From Bin80 sp965207565 (lineage in GTDB: Bacteria > Bacteroidota > Rhodothermia > Rhodothermales > Bin80), in contig CBDBMQ010000027.1 in NCBI GenBank assembly GCA_965207565.1, positions 1 through 42,564 on the forward strand: a stretch of DNA of 42,564 bases, in the 5' to 3' direction. The translations under genes and the position numbers were made by a program. The notes below the pieces were generated by a model that was given only the letters and a program-made list of their open reading frames with translations, ran no database searches and was not told where the DNA came from. Below are positions 1 through 7,900 of the stretch, one piece after another (position 1 is the first letter of the stretch; each line of letters starts with the position of its first letter).

Positions 1-357
1 TACAGTACCTATAAAGAGCATTGGGTCATAGGGTTTGTCTATAAAAGGACGGTGAAAAAGCGAACGATTGATCCGAAGATTTACTCGTTTGATGAACTGA
101 GACAGATACAGTTACCTTTTAGCGATGTGAGAGTTTTTGTGCAGGAAAAATGGAGAATTGCTGGCGATAAAACCGGCAGTAGAAATACTACGAACATTGG
201 GAGCATAAGAGGTGATCTTGATGACTTTATTGCAGGCAATGGAGTTTTTAATTCAGAAGCGGAATTTGCGAGATATTGGCAAGGATATAAGAGAACCAGG
301 AAAGAGAGAATTGATTCATACTCAGACATTGAGGTATTCAGGATGCGTGGGATGTAA
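1..357 (+). CDS. Partial CDS, C-terminal end of a possible restriction endonuclease
   Basis: The frame is open from base 1, so the gene starts outside the window. The GTG at 52 is only an internal valine candidate. The visible 118 residues begin Tyr-Ser-Thr-Tyr-Lys-Glu-His-Trp-Val-Ile-Gly and end at a TAA at 355. The fragment is basic and aromatic-rich, with no signal peptide or membrane segment. A Gly-Asp-Lys-Thr-Gly-Ser stretch followed by Asn-Thr-Thr-Asn-Ile-Gly and a basic tail is reminiscent of the C-termini of type II restriction enzymes, but I cannot name a family with confidence. The broken defence genes elsewhere in the window make a restriction enzyme plausible. It converges on the large minus-strand gene, whose stop lies about 94 bp away. 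Confidence 0.5.
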   Translation, partial: YSTYKEHWVIGFVYKRTVKKRTIDPKIYSFDELRQIQLPFSDVRVFVQEKWRIAGDKTGSRNTTNIGSIRGDLDDFIAGNGVFNSEAEFARYWQGYKRTRKERIDSYSDIEVFRMRGM

Positions 358-450
358 CTCCCATCCTTGATCCCTATCATTGAATGACCATTTTCTGGAC
401 AGACACTATATAATTCCCAAAGAAAAGCATAGGATTCTTCCAAGTCCGAT

Positions 451-3400
451 TCAGTTCTCTGGTGAATCCTCCTGTGATGCAGGGGTATTTTGGATCCAAC
501 GGTACCTTGTCACTTTGGAATTTGGTCCCGGGTCCCAGAAACCATCAAATTCAGCCACGTAGATACTCCCATCCGGTCCGATCTCCATGGAAATCGGAGC
601 CGTATTTCCCAGCGTATCAAATGTCCTGATATTGACCAACCGCTTTGCAGGGATTTGAATGTCTGGAACGTTCTGGCGCACATCTTCTTCCTGGTCACTC
701 TCAAATGTCCCATCTACGAGTTCCCCATACTTAATCCAGCGTCTTGCCCAGTCAAATACAAAGATCTGATTATTTAACGCCGGCCCAAACGCATACTGGC
801 CGTTAGAGCGATAAATCGGTCCAACTGTGGCTGAGCGGCCTCCATGTTCATAATCGTACTCCCAGAATGGGGGGACATAATCCGGTATCATCTCCGGTGT
901 CCATTCATTATAGAATAACTTCCCGAGGGTACGGGGCCATCCGAAATTCTCCCCACCGCTTAGAGAAATATTGTACTCATCGTAATCAAAGGAAGCATCC
1001 GGTCCCACGACACCGATATACAGCGCACTGGTTTCAGGATCTACTTTAAATCGATATGGATTGCGAAGACCATAGGCATAAATTTCCCAGCGTACTCCCT
1101 GCTCGCCAAAAAATGGATTGTCGTGCGGAATTGTACCATCGCGATTGATCCGAAGAATCTTTCCTCGCAGGTCCTGCAAATTTTGTGCGGAGCGTTCTGA
1201 ATCAACCACACGCGCCCAATGGTAGTCCTTGAGAGCGTGTGTGTTCATGAATGCAGACAATTGTTCTTCGGACAACTTCCATCCTGGGCGTACTTCGGAC
1301 ATGCCGGTATCACCGGTTGAGAGATAGAGCGTCGAATCGGGGCCCCATTCAATGTCGCCTGCTTGGTGACAACACTGAGGTTCAGTGGGAACCCGCAGGA
1401 GGACATGTTCTGATTCAAGATCAAGGATTCCGTCCGCGTAGATAAACCGTGAAAGAGTATTAGTGAAAGTATGTAGTTCGGTGTAGTAGAGATAGATATA
1501 TGGAGAGCCTTCATAAAACTCAGGATCTACTTCAATTCCAAGCAAGCCATGCTCTACGTTCCTCGGGTCCGCGGTCGGTAAGTGTGCAATCTGTGTTACT
1601 TCGTCCGTTTCCGCATCGTAATGATAAATCTTTCCACGCAGTTCAGCAATCCAGACATCTCCTTGTTCATCCACAGCGATATCATCAGGCCAGATATTAT
1701 CTGCAATCACTTCTTTGATTCGATGCCCGGAAAAATCTGTTTCTGTACGGCCTGCAGCCATGCGCAAACCCTGTACGACGTGTTCCAAGAATGCTGGAGT
1801 CCGCCATGTGTCCGCAAAATGTCCGAGTGCTGTTACAAACACCCGTCCATTGTTATGTGTACGTATCCAGCTCAGTGGATAGTCATTACGTTCCGGGCCT
1901 GCCACGGATTCGGTCAGTTCAACGGTCTCTGTATCCAACGACAGTAAAACCTTGGAATTCCAGCGGGGGTTGACGTCCAGCACATAAATTTCTTCATGAA
2001 CCCAAAAGTCATCGCCCAGATGACGCGTCGCCGGGGTATCCGAGTTTTCTATGGAAACGCGAACGCTGTGCGTCCACGGATGGCTGTCAAAAAGCCCACC
2101 GCCGACCATCTCACGATATTCCTCGGAATGATAAAGTGCATCAAGTCCTGCATGCGCAACGGCGACTCCCTTACCTTGCTCAAGGAATGCTAAGATTGCG
2201 TCAACATGACTGGGATCCAGCGTTTCTCCCTCAAATTCCGGCTCATCCTCCTGGCTGCTGGAGCCGGAAAAGGGCATTGCACCAAACCCGCCTGTAATTG
2301 TTCCCTGGATGTTATCCCCTTCAATGATTCCTGCCGCAAAGAAATCGCCAAATTCGGGGATGTTGAAATGGAATCGGACCGAGTCTTCATGAAGTATCAG
2401 GTCGTAGATCGGCACCTCTCCTTCTGGAAAGGCAAAGACGCTTAAGCTCCCTTCGAGGGTCAGTCGGGCATCTATCGGGGCCTGTGGGGTTGTGACCGTG
2501 ACTGTGTAGCTTACTGGTGGAGGCTCGCTTTCAGTCCCAACAACCGGGATTTGCATTTCTCCCAGGACCATCATCCCGCGCAATGAATCCCCCTCAACCC
2601 CAAGCATCATCTGTCCGATGCCCATTCCACCGGTATCCCATAAGAATACCAGAGAATCAGCATCCAGCCGGATATCCATTAAGGATGCCGGATTAGGAAA
2701 CATGTTGAATTTCACCATCCCTGTAAGTGAATCAGAAGTTTCACTGATGGCAACCTTTCCCTCGATTCTATTATCCGGCACCATCATCGTGATATCATAA
2801 TTCGCCAATGTCCCTTCTGACATCTCTTCTACGGGTTCTGGAGAGGGGGCTCCTTCAGGGCGGGGTAGTCGCAGAGTTGAATTCGCCAGAAAAAGAACAT
2901 CATAATCGGCAAGGCTCTCTGGATTCAGCATATTGACATCCTCCGTCGTATCCACACGAAGCTCCGTCGTTTGGCTCAGTGCTATCATGGCTTCTTTTTG
3001 TGCCTCAATTGCAGTTCCATGCCGAAAGCCTTGCGTTGCGGTCAGCATGAGTACACGGATCTCTTCACCTGTTTCTGAAGTCGCCATCATTTCAGCAAGA
3101 GAGTCATAACTACCTTCCTCGATGGGGCGGATCCGTACATTTTTGAAAGCCACATGGGAACCGTCGTCATGATTCTGGAATCCAACAAAACCTTCCCGGC
3201 CCCGATTACCTACGAAATCGTTGACCTTCGCACCGTTATGCCATACCTCGTATCTTTGTCCAGTGACACGAATACGAAAGTCATTCCACTCTCCAGCAGG
3301 GCGCGCATTTGATCGAAATGCCTTACTGATCGCAAAAATGCTGCCGGTTTTGTGGTCGGGATCCCGGCTGTCATCAATCTGAATTTCATACCCTTCGTCG

Positions 3401-3723
3401 ACTGCAACCCATGGATCATCGGTCTCGGGGAATCGCACAAACACACCACTATTTGCATTGTACTTGTTCGCCATCCACTCGAATTCTAATTCAAAATCAC
3501 GGAATGACTCATTCTTGTAATAGAAGAGTCCCATCCCGCCTCTGCTGACCATGGATCCGTCCGCTTCCAGTGTAAACTGTCCTGGCCCTGCCTGATGCCA
3601 CCCTTCAAGTGTTGAGCCATCAAAGAGGGTTTGCCATTGTGCCTGGGCAGGCAGAAGATCTCCCAGCGCAATCAGAAGCCCAATACATGTCGCGCGTAAA
3701 ATGCCGGTAGTTATGCTTTTCAT
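451..3723 (-). CDS. Secreted DUF1080 - ThuA-like - PQQ-type sugar dehydrogenase fusion protein
   Basis: This 1090-aa exported protein has a signal peptide at residues 1-29 (cleavage after Ala-Gln-Ala). Residues 30-203 are a DUF1080 (3-keto-disaccharide hydrolase/LamG-like) domain, with the Leu-Phe-Asp-Gly start and the Asn-Ser-Gly-Val-Phe-Val-Arg and Glu-Ile-Gln-Ile-Asp motifs. Residues 222-290 and about 500-660 are the two halves of a ThuA-like (trehalose-utilisation, glutamine-amidotransferase-like) domain. The insert between them holds two similar beta-rich units (about 310-396 and 405-488). Residues 668-1078 are a soluble glucose/sorbosone dehydrogenase beta-propeller, with HGLLGI at 728, CCHQAGDIEW at 784, LRGKILRINRDG at 852 and YGLRNPYR at 884. 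It probably acts on sugars or 3-keto-sugars in the periplasm. It is the last gene of a minus-strand operon, 5 bp after its neighbour. Confidence 0.9.
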   Translation of the reverse strand: MKSITTGILRATCIGLLIALGDLLPAQAQWQTLFDGSTLEGWHQAGPGQFTLEADGSMVSRGGMGLFYYKNESFRDFELEFEWMANKYNANSGVFVRFPETDDPWVAVDEGYEIQIDDSRDPDHKTGSIFAISKAFRSNARPAGEWNDFRIRVTGQRYEVWHNGAKVNDFVGNRGREGFVGFQNHDDGSHVAFKNVRIRPIEEGSYDSLAEMMATSETGEEIRVLMLTATQGFRHGTAIEAQKEAMIALSQTTELRVDTTEDVNMLNPESLADYDVLFLANSTLRLPRPEGAPSPEPVEEMSEGTLANYDITMMVPDNRIEGKVAISETSDSLTGMVKFNMFPNPASLMDIRLDADSLVFLWDTGGMGIGQMMLGVEGDSLRGMMVLGEMQIPVVGTESEPPPVSYTVTVTTPQAPIDARLTLEGSLSVFAFPEGEVPIYDLILHEDSVRFHFNIPEFGDFFAAGIIEGDNIQGTITGGFGAMPFSGSSSQEDEPEFEGETLDPSHVDAILAFLEQGKGVAVAHAGLDALYHSEEYREMVGGGLFDSHPWTHSVRVSIENSDTPATRHLGDDFWVHEEIYVLDVNPRWNSKVLLSLDTETVELTESVAGPERNDYPLSWIRTHNNGRVFVTALGHFADTWRTPAFLEHVVQGLRMAAGRTETDFSGHRIKEVIADNIWPDDIAVDEQGDVWIAELRGKIYHYDAETDEVTQIAHLPTADPRNVEHGLLGIEVDPEFYEGSPYIYLYYTELHTFTNTLSRFIYADGILDLESEHVLLRVPTEPQCCHQAGDIEWGPDSTLYLSTGDTGMSEVRPGWKLSEEQLSAFMNTHALKDYHWARVVDSERSAQNLQDLRGKILRINRDGTIPHDNPFFGEQGVRWEIYAYGLRNPYRFKVDPETSALYIGVVGPDASFDYDEYNISLSGGENFGWPRTLGKLFYNEWTPEMIPDYVPPFWEYDYEHGGRSATVGPIYRSNGQYAFGPALNNQIFVFDWARRWIKYGELVDGTFESDQEEDVRQNVPDIQIPAKRLVNIRTFDTLGNTAPISMEIGPDGSIYVAEFDGFWDPGPNSKVTRYRWIQNTPASQEDSPEN

Positions 3724-3728
3724 TATCT

Positions 3729-4520
3729 CTATCTGTCAATGATCCCCAAATATCCTGCATGTTGAATTGCCGTATCAATTCCGCCTTCCATCATGACTGG
3801 CGCCACGGTTCCATCCCCATTCTCATCCTGACCTGTTCTGCACTTCTCTAAAAGGCTTGCCATTGCGCTTGCATGCTCACGAGCCATGGCAAGATTGTCC
3901 TTGTAGTCTGTCTTGAGGATATTGAGTGCTTGAGCGTAGGCTTCCAAAAGCCAACCGGTATCTGCACTTGTATTCCAGAAGCGGGAAGGAGCGTCCCAGA
4001 CATGAGTGAGGTCAATACGCGGCTGGCGTTCTCCTTTGGTTACGCCATCACTGAGACGCATCCATCCAATCACATTACTGAGGGAAGCCATGACGTGATC
4101 TACGTGTGCCTCATTTTCTGAATTGGAAAGCAGTTTAATGACCGCACGTCCTCGTCCCATCATCCCGAGTTCTTTGGGATCTGCGATCAGCGGGGGATCG
4201 GAGCCATGACGCTCGAAATGTGCCTCATCAAATTCAGTCCCATCGGTTTGCCACCTTGTTTTCCAGCCATGGGTCGCGGCGGCGCCGGTTTGAGTGAGTA
4301 AGCCGGAAGGCGAGCCCCAGATTGTCTCTGTGACTACTTCGGCCTGGGCTCTGATTTCTTGAATTTCAGTAGCGTCTACGGCGCTCTGACTGGCTGCAGA
4401 AGCTTGCATCAGCAAGTCATTGATATCCAGCAGGTAAGTGCCGGCCTGATCTTGCGCGTGAGCAAGTAATGGCACTGTGAAGATGAATGTGCAGCACAGT
4501 ATGCGTATGGTTTGAATCAT
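3729..4520 (-). CDS. Secreted protein of unknown function in a sugar-metabolism operon
   Basis: The longest frame starts at a TTG (4532). The ATG at 4520 is preferred because it gives a clean signal peptide of about 22 residues ending Leu-Ala-His-Ala-Gln. The mature part of about 240 residues has no membrane segment and looks helical. It contains an Arg-His-Gly-Ser-Asp-Pro-Pro turn and a C-terminal Asp-Glu-Asn-Gly-Asp-Gly acidic loop that could bind a metal. I do not recognise a family. The gene lies 42 bp downstream of the creatininase-family gene and 5 bp upstream of the DUF1080-ThuA-dehydrogenase gene, so it is almost certainly co-transcribed. It may be an accessory periplasmic protein of that pathway, which is inference from position only. 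Confidence 0.75.
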   Translation of the reverse strand: MIQTIRILCCTFIFTVPLLAHAQDQAGTYLLDINDLLMQASAASQSAVDATEIQEIRAQAEVVTETIWGSPSGLLTQTGAAATHGWKTRWQTDGTEFDEAHFERHGSDPPLIADPKELGMMGRGRAVIKLLSNSENEAHVDHVMASLSNVIGWMRLSDGVTKGERQPRIDLTHVWDAPSRFWNTSADTGWLLEAYAQALNILKTDYKDNLAMAREHASAMASLLEKCRTGQDENGDGTVAPVMMEGGIDTAIQHAGYLGIIDR

Positions 4521-4562
4521 GAGTGTAGGCAACTTATGTATGGTACCAGTTCAACTAGAAGG

Positions 4563-5330
4563 TTATTCATAAAGATCGCTATTGTCGGTCGAAGCTAATT
4601 TGACGAGGAATGTGCCAAGCTTTTGAGCCAGCGCATCAAGAAATCGCTTTCCCTGGGCACTTGACGCTCCCCGGGGATCTCCAACGCCTGTATCGTCTGT
4701 CACCTCGCTCCAACGTCGTTCCGCCCAGGCCCATCCTTCATGGAATTCAGGGATTTTCCATGAACGCACACTCCCGTCTCCTGCCTCATCAAGGGGCAGG
4801 ACAAGTTCGGGAGAGATCTCAAGTATGAGGCTTGTTTCAAGTTCTCCTGCGTGGTCGCCGGGATTCTTGAAGTAGCGTGTTGTATCAAGGGCCTTAAACC
4901 AGTTTATTTCACAGATAAAGAGCCTAGGGCAATGAAATCCCACTTCACGAACCATCTGGCGAAAATCATTCCCGCCATGTCCGTTTAGTATCACGAGTTT
5001 TGGAACCTCTTGTTGTTCAAGAACGCGAGCGATATCTCTCATCAATGCCAACTGTGTACTGGGCATCATATTCAAGTCCAGTTTTATATCTGGTTGCCCT
5101 GTATTGACTCCGAAGGGAACGGTCGGCAATGCAACGACCCGTGCATCTTGCTCCCACGCAACCGCACAGGCATCTGCTGCAATTCGGTCCAGTTGCATGT
5201 TATCCGTGCCGTAGGGGAGGTGGGTATTATGTGCTTCCGTAGCTCCCCAGGGGAGCACGGCAACCTGGAAGTCGGTCTCCCTGACTGATTTCCAGTTGGT
5301 TTCTTGAAGCACGTACGGTCGGGCACTCAC
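4563..5330 (-). CDS. Creatininase-family amidohydrolase
   Basis: This 255-aa cytoplasmic protein has the full metal-site signature of the creatininase/MftE superfamily. Residues 27-44 contain Pro-Trp-Gly-Ala-Thr-Glu-Ala-His, then Tyr-Gly-Thr-Asp-Asn, giving likely ligands E32, H34 and D43. Residues 116-121 are NGHGGN (H118), and residues 158-166 are GDHAGELET (E163). The family are binuclear metal hydrolases of cyclic amides, or maturases. The substrate cannot be read from sequence. Its start lies one base from the stop of the lipoprotein gene (5332), which indicates tight operonic coupling. The company of sugar-oxidising and sugar-transport genes suggests hydrolysis of a sugar-derived lactone or amide, but that is inference. 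Confidence 0.88.
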   Translation of the reverse strand: MSARPYVLQETNWKSVRETDFQVAVLPWGATEAHNTHLPYGTDNMQLDRIAADACAVAWEQDARVVALPTVPFGVNTGQPDIKLDLNMMPSTQLALMRDIARVLEQQEVPKLVILNGHGGNDFRQMVREVGFHCPRLFICEINWFKALDTTRYFKNPGDHAGELETSLILEISPELVLPLDEAGDGSVRSWKIPEFHEGWAWAERRWSEVTDDTGVGDPRGASSAQGKRFLDALAQKLGTFLVKLASTDNSDLYE

Positions 5331-5331
5331 G

Positions 5332-5790
5332 CTACTGGGTCACAATCAAGACTAAATCGTACTCATGATCAAGGATTTGAATGGGGCCTTGATAGTAGGG
5401 GACAACCAACCGCCCTTTTTTGTCACTCGATAATTCTGTGGAATTGAAGGTGAGGAGTCCACCATCATTAGTGCCCCGAAACGTATAATCCTGCATGATC
5501 CGGTTGGAGGTTATACTTCTTTCCAATTCATATCGACGGACTTCATCAAAATCCTGTCCTACACGCAGGGAAACGTTTGTGATTTCATAACTGCGTCGAA
5601 TGCGAACGGTAGCGGGTGTGGTTCCCTGCTGAGAGCCCTCCACAAAAACCCATGCTCGTTTCACTTGAACAGGTCCAGAAGCGGTTGAGTCCTTGGGGGC
5701 CCGAGAGGTAACAGTCACTCCCAGGGGAGTCGTTATACAGCCCCAAAGCAGCACTGCCAGAAGTATAGTTAGAATTGGGTAGTGCCTCAT
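5332..5790 (-). CDS. Small lipoprotein with a PEGA-like domain
   Basis: The frame is open from an ATG at 5844. The internal ATG at 5790 gives a textbook lipoprotein signal: two basic residues, a hydrophobic stretch, then Leu-Leu-Trp-Gly-Cys with the lipid-modified cysteine at position 18. That start is chosen. After the cysteine comes a PEGA-type segment (Val-Phe-Val-Glu-Gly, Gln-Gln-Gly-Thr-Thr-Pro-Ala-Thr-Val), a short beta-sandwich usually found on surface-exposed or envelope proteins. The C-terminal third is beta-rich without a recognised motif. It is the first gene of the four-gene minus-strand operon. Its role is unknown; anchoring or carbohydrate contact at the envelope would fit. Confidence 0.7.
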   Translation of the reverse strand: MRHYPILTILLAVLLWGCITTPLGVTVTSRAPKDSTASGPVQVKRAWVFVEGSQQGTTPATVRIRRSYEITNVSLRVGQDFDEVRRYELERSITSNRIMQDYTFRGTNDGGLLTFNSTELSSDKKGRLVVPYYQGPIQILDHEYDLVLIVTQ

Positions 5791-5844
5791 CAGTATGCCA
5801 ACGACCAGAAATGGAAATATACGATAGGGCAGGGGATAATGCAC

Positions 5845-6535
5845 GAAGGATCAAACCTGTTTGTGTTTATCGCCAAATGAGCATACCAACGAAGGCATGA
5901 AACACGAGCGAGTCTATCCATAGAACATGGTATTGATTTTTACATCAAATTCAGAATCCCGGCCAAAACCCTTTGATGGATACTGATGTGGAATGGGGAA
6001 CATGGCATCCCATCCGATAACATATAGCCAGTACAGTGCATCAGCGTCTAACATATGTTTAACCGTGTTCATTCGGTTAAGCTATATGTTTACGGGTTGC
6101 CTACATTTACAATCATTGCTGGAACCACATAGAAGCAAAATTCCACATATTGGCGGGTAAGTCGAGTTTCAGCACCTCCAAAGCAGGAAATAAGGTCGCA
6201 GAAGTGAGTTTTTTTCATGATGACTGTGATAGCAGCAATCATCAAGGCCCTCACTGTACCTCGCAGGGTAGCCCATCCTGAAAACCCATAAAACATATGT
6301 CCATTTCAAGGGCCGGTTTTTTATTATATGTGATGGAGTCTTGTAGTGTAATCCATTCAGAAATTATGTGATGGGGCCGGAGTGGTAATATTCTCCACTG
6401 CTTGATGAGAAACGAAGGCTCTTTCCCCACGACATGTTCGCTTTATTCGCTGCGAGATTTATCTTTCGGAACAATCAATTTGGTATTCTGCCCGGATTAA
6501 CGCAATTTGGGGAAAATTCACAACCGTAAATACGA
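5845..6535. other. 690-bp intergenic region between divergent operons
   Basis: No convincing gene is seen here. A 68-codon minus-strand frame (6090-6296) has no family resemblance and no neighbour link. The region must carry the promoters of the minus-strand lipoprotein operon and of the plus-strand transporter operon. Its one structured element is the inverted repeat at 6050-6090, listed separately. The heptamer AACATAT occurs at 6019 and 6050 and again on either strand near 6083 and 6292, so the area is repetitive at small scale. Confidence 0.5.
6050..6090. repeat. Imperfect inverted repeat (hairpin)
   Basis: The left arm AACATATGTTTAACC (6050-6064) pairs with the right arm GGTTAAGCTATATGTT (6075-6090) around a 10-nt loop, with one bulge and one mismatch. 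It is A/T-rich and has no trailing U-tract on either strand, so it is not a classical terminator. It could be an operator or the remains of a mobile-element end. It lies between two divergent operons. Confidence 0.4.
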
Positions 6536-7894
6536 ATGACTCGTGTGATTTGGGCCTCCATTGTCGCTGCGCTCGGCGGCTTATTATTTGGCTTTGATAC
6601 AGCTGTAATCTCGGGGGCGGAAGGCACTCTTCGCAATTTATATGATCCGACGTATCAGGATCTAAGCTCTATTTTTGGCACACCCACCTTCTGGCATGGT
6701 GCGCTTGTCGCGAGTGCACTGGTAGGGACAATCATCGGATCTCTGGCCTTTGCGAAACCTGCTGACCGTTATGGACGCCGCCCAATGTTGATGCTCATGG
6801 GGCTTCTCTATTTTACGTCGGCGCTCGGGAGTGCAGTAGCGTGGAATGCGGAATCGTTTACGCTCTTTCGCCTGATTGGAGGATTGGGTGTTGGCGGAGC
6901 ATCGGTAGTCGCCCCTATGTATGTAGCCGAAATTGCCCCAGCCCGTATGCGGGGACGACTCGTAGCAATGGTGCAACTCAATATCGTACTGGGGATCCTG
7001 GTTGCGTATTTGTCCAATTATATTATTGCATCGTTTGAGTTGGGTGCTGCTGAGTGGCGCTGGATGTTTGGTGTCGAAGCCATTCCTGCACTTGCCTTCA
7101 CGACGCTGCTCTTCACAAACCCCAAGAGTCCGAGATGGCTTGTGGCACAGGGGCGCGATGATGAAGCGGAGAGCGTACTGCAGGATATAGGCGGAAGTGG
7201 GTTTGATGTTACAAAAGAACTCAATGCGATCCGCTCATCGCTCGTAGAAGCACGTGACCACCTGACTGAAAAATTCTTCCAGCGTAAGTACCTCAAGCCA
7301 ATTCTACTTGCGGTAGCCATTGCTGCATTCAATCAGCTTTCTGGAATCAATGCGCTCATCTACTATACTCGCAGGATCTTTGAAATGGCTGGGGCATCCG
7401 GTACATCCGCACTCTTACAATCCGTGATCATTGGTGGGGTCAATCTGATTATGACTGCCGCTGCTCTTATGGTCATTGACAAGCTTGGACGCAAGAAGCT
7501 CATGTTCGTGGGGTCCATCGGGTATATCCTGAGCCTGGGGGCGACTGCCGTTGCCTTCTATACCGACACAACAGGTCCTGTCGTACTGGCAAGTCTCATT
7601 GTATTTATTGCATCGCATGCATTTGGACAGGGTGCAGTAATCTGGGTATTCATTGGTGAAATTTTCCCGAACAGTATCCGGGCTCGCGGACAAAGTCTCG
7701 GCAGCTTTGTACACTGGATTATGGCCGCCATCATTTCTCTGACGTTCCCAATGATTGCCGAAATATCTGGTGCAAATATTTTCGCGTTTTATGCGCTATG
7801 CATGGTTGGGCAGCTGCTGTGGGTCATTTTTGTGATGCCGGAAACGAAAGGGGTTCCACTCGAAGAAATGAGCAAGAAGTTAGGGATCAAGTAA
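6536..7894 (+). CDS. MFS sugar porter (SP family), proton/sugar symporter
   Basis: This 452-aa inner-membrane protein has 12 predicted helices. It carries the sugar-porter signatures: GGLLFGFDTAVISG in helix 1, DRYGRRP in loop 2-3, PMYVAEIAPARMRG after helix 4, SPRWL before the central loop, QLSGINALIYY in helix 7, DKLGRKK in loop 8-9, GEIFPNSIRARG after helix 10 and PETKG at the C-terminus. This is the XylE/GLUT group, which imports hexoses or pentoses. The ATG at 6536 leaves only four residues before helix 1, which is normal for the family. Six bases separate its stop from the SSS transporter start, so the two are one transcript. No nearby regulator is seen. Confidence 0.93.
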   Translation: MTRVIWASIVAALGGLLFGFDTAVISGAEGTLRNLYDPTYQDLSSIFGTPTFWHGALVASALVGTIIGSLAFAKPADRYGRRPMLMLMGLLYFTSALGSAVAWNAESFTLFRLIGGLGVGGASVVAPMYVAEIAPARMRGRLVAMVQLNIVLGILVAYLSNYIIASFELGAAEWRWMFGVEAIPALAFTTLLFTNPKSPRWLVAQGRDDEAESVLQDIGGSGFDVTKELNAIRSSLVEARDHLTEKFFQRKYLKPILLAVAIAAFNQLSGINALIYYTRRIFEMAGASGTSALLQSVIIGGVNLIMTAAALMVIDKLGRKKLMFVGSIGYILSLGATAVAFYTDTTGPVVLASLIVFIASHAFGQGAVIWVFIGEIFPNSIRARGQSLGSFVHWIMAAIISLTFPMIAEISGANIFAFYALCMVGQLLWVIFVMPETKGVPLEEMSKKLGIK

Positions 7895-7900
7895 CCCTGG

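Noticed and set aside
6090..6296. 68-codon minus-strand frame in the large intergenic region
   Set aside because: No family resemblance, no conserved neighbour, and odd composition.
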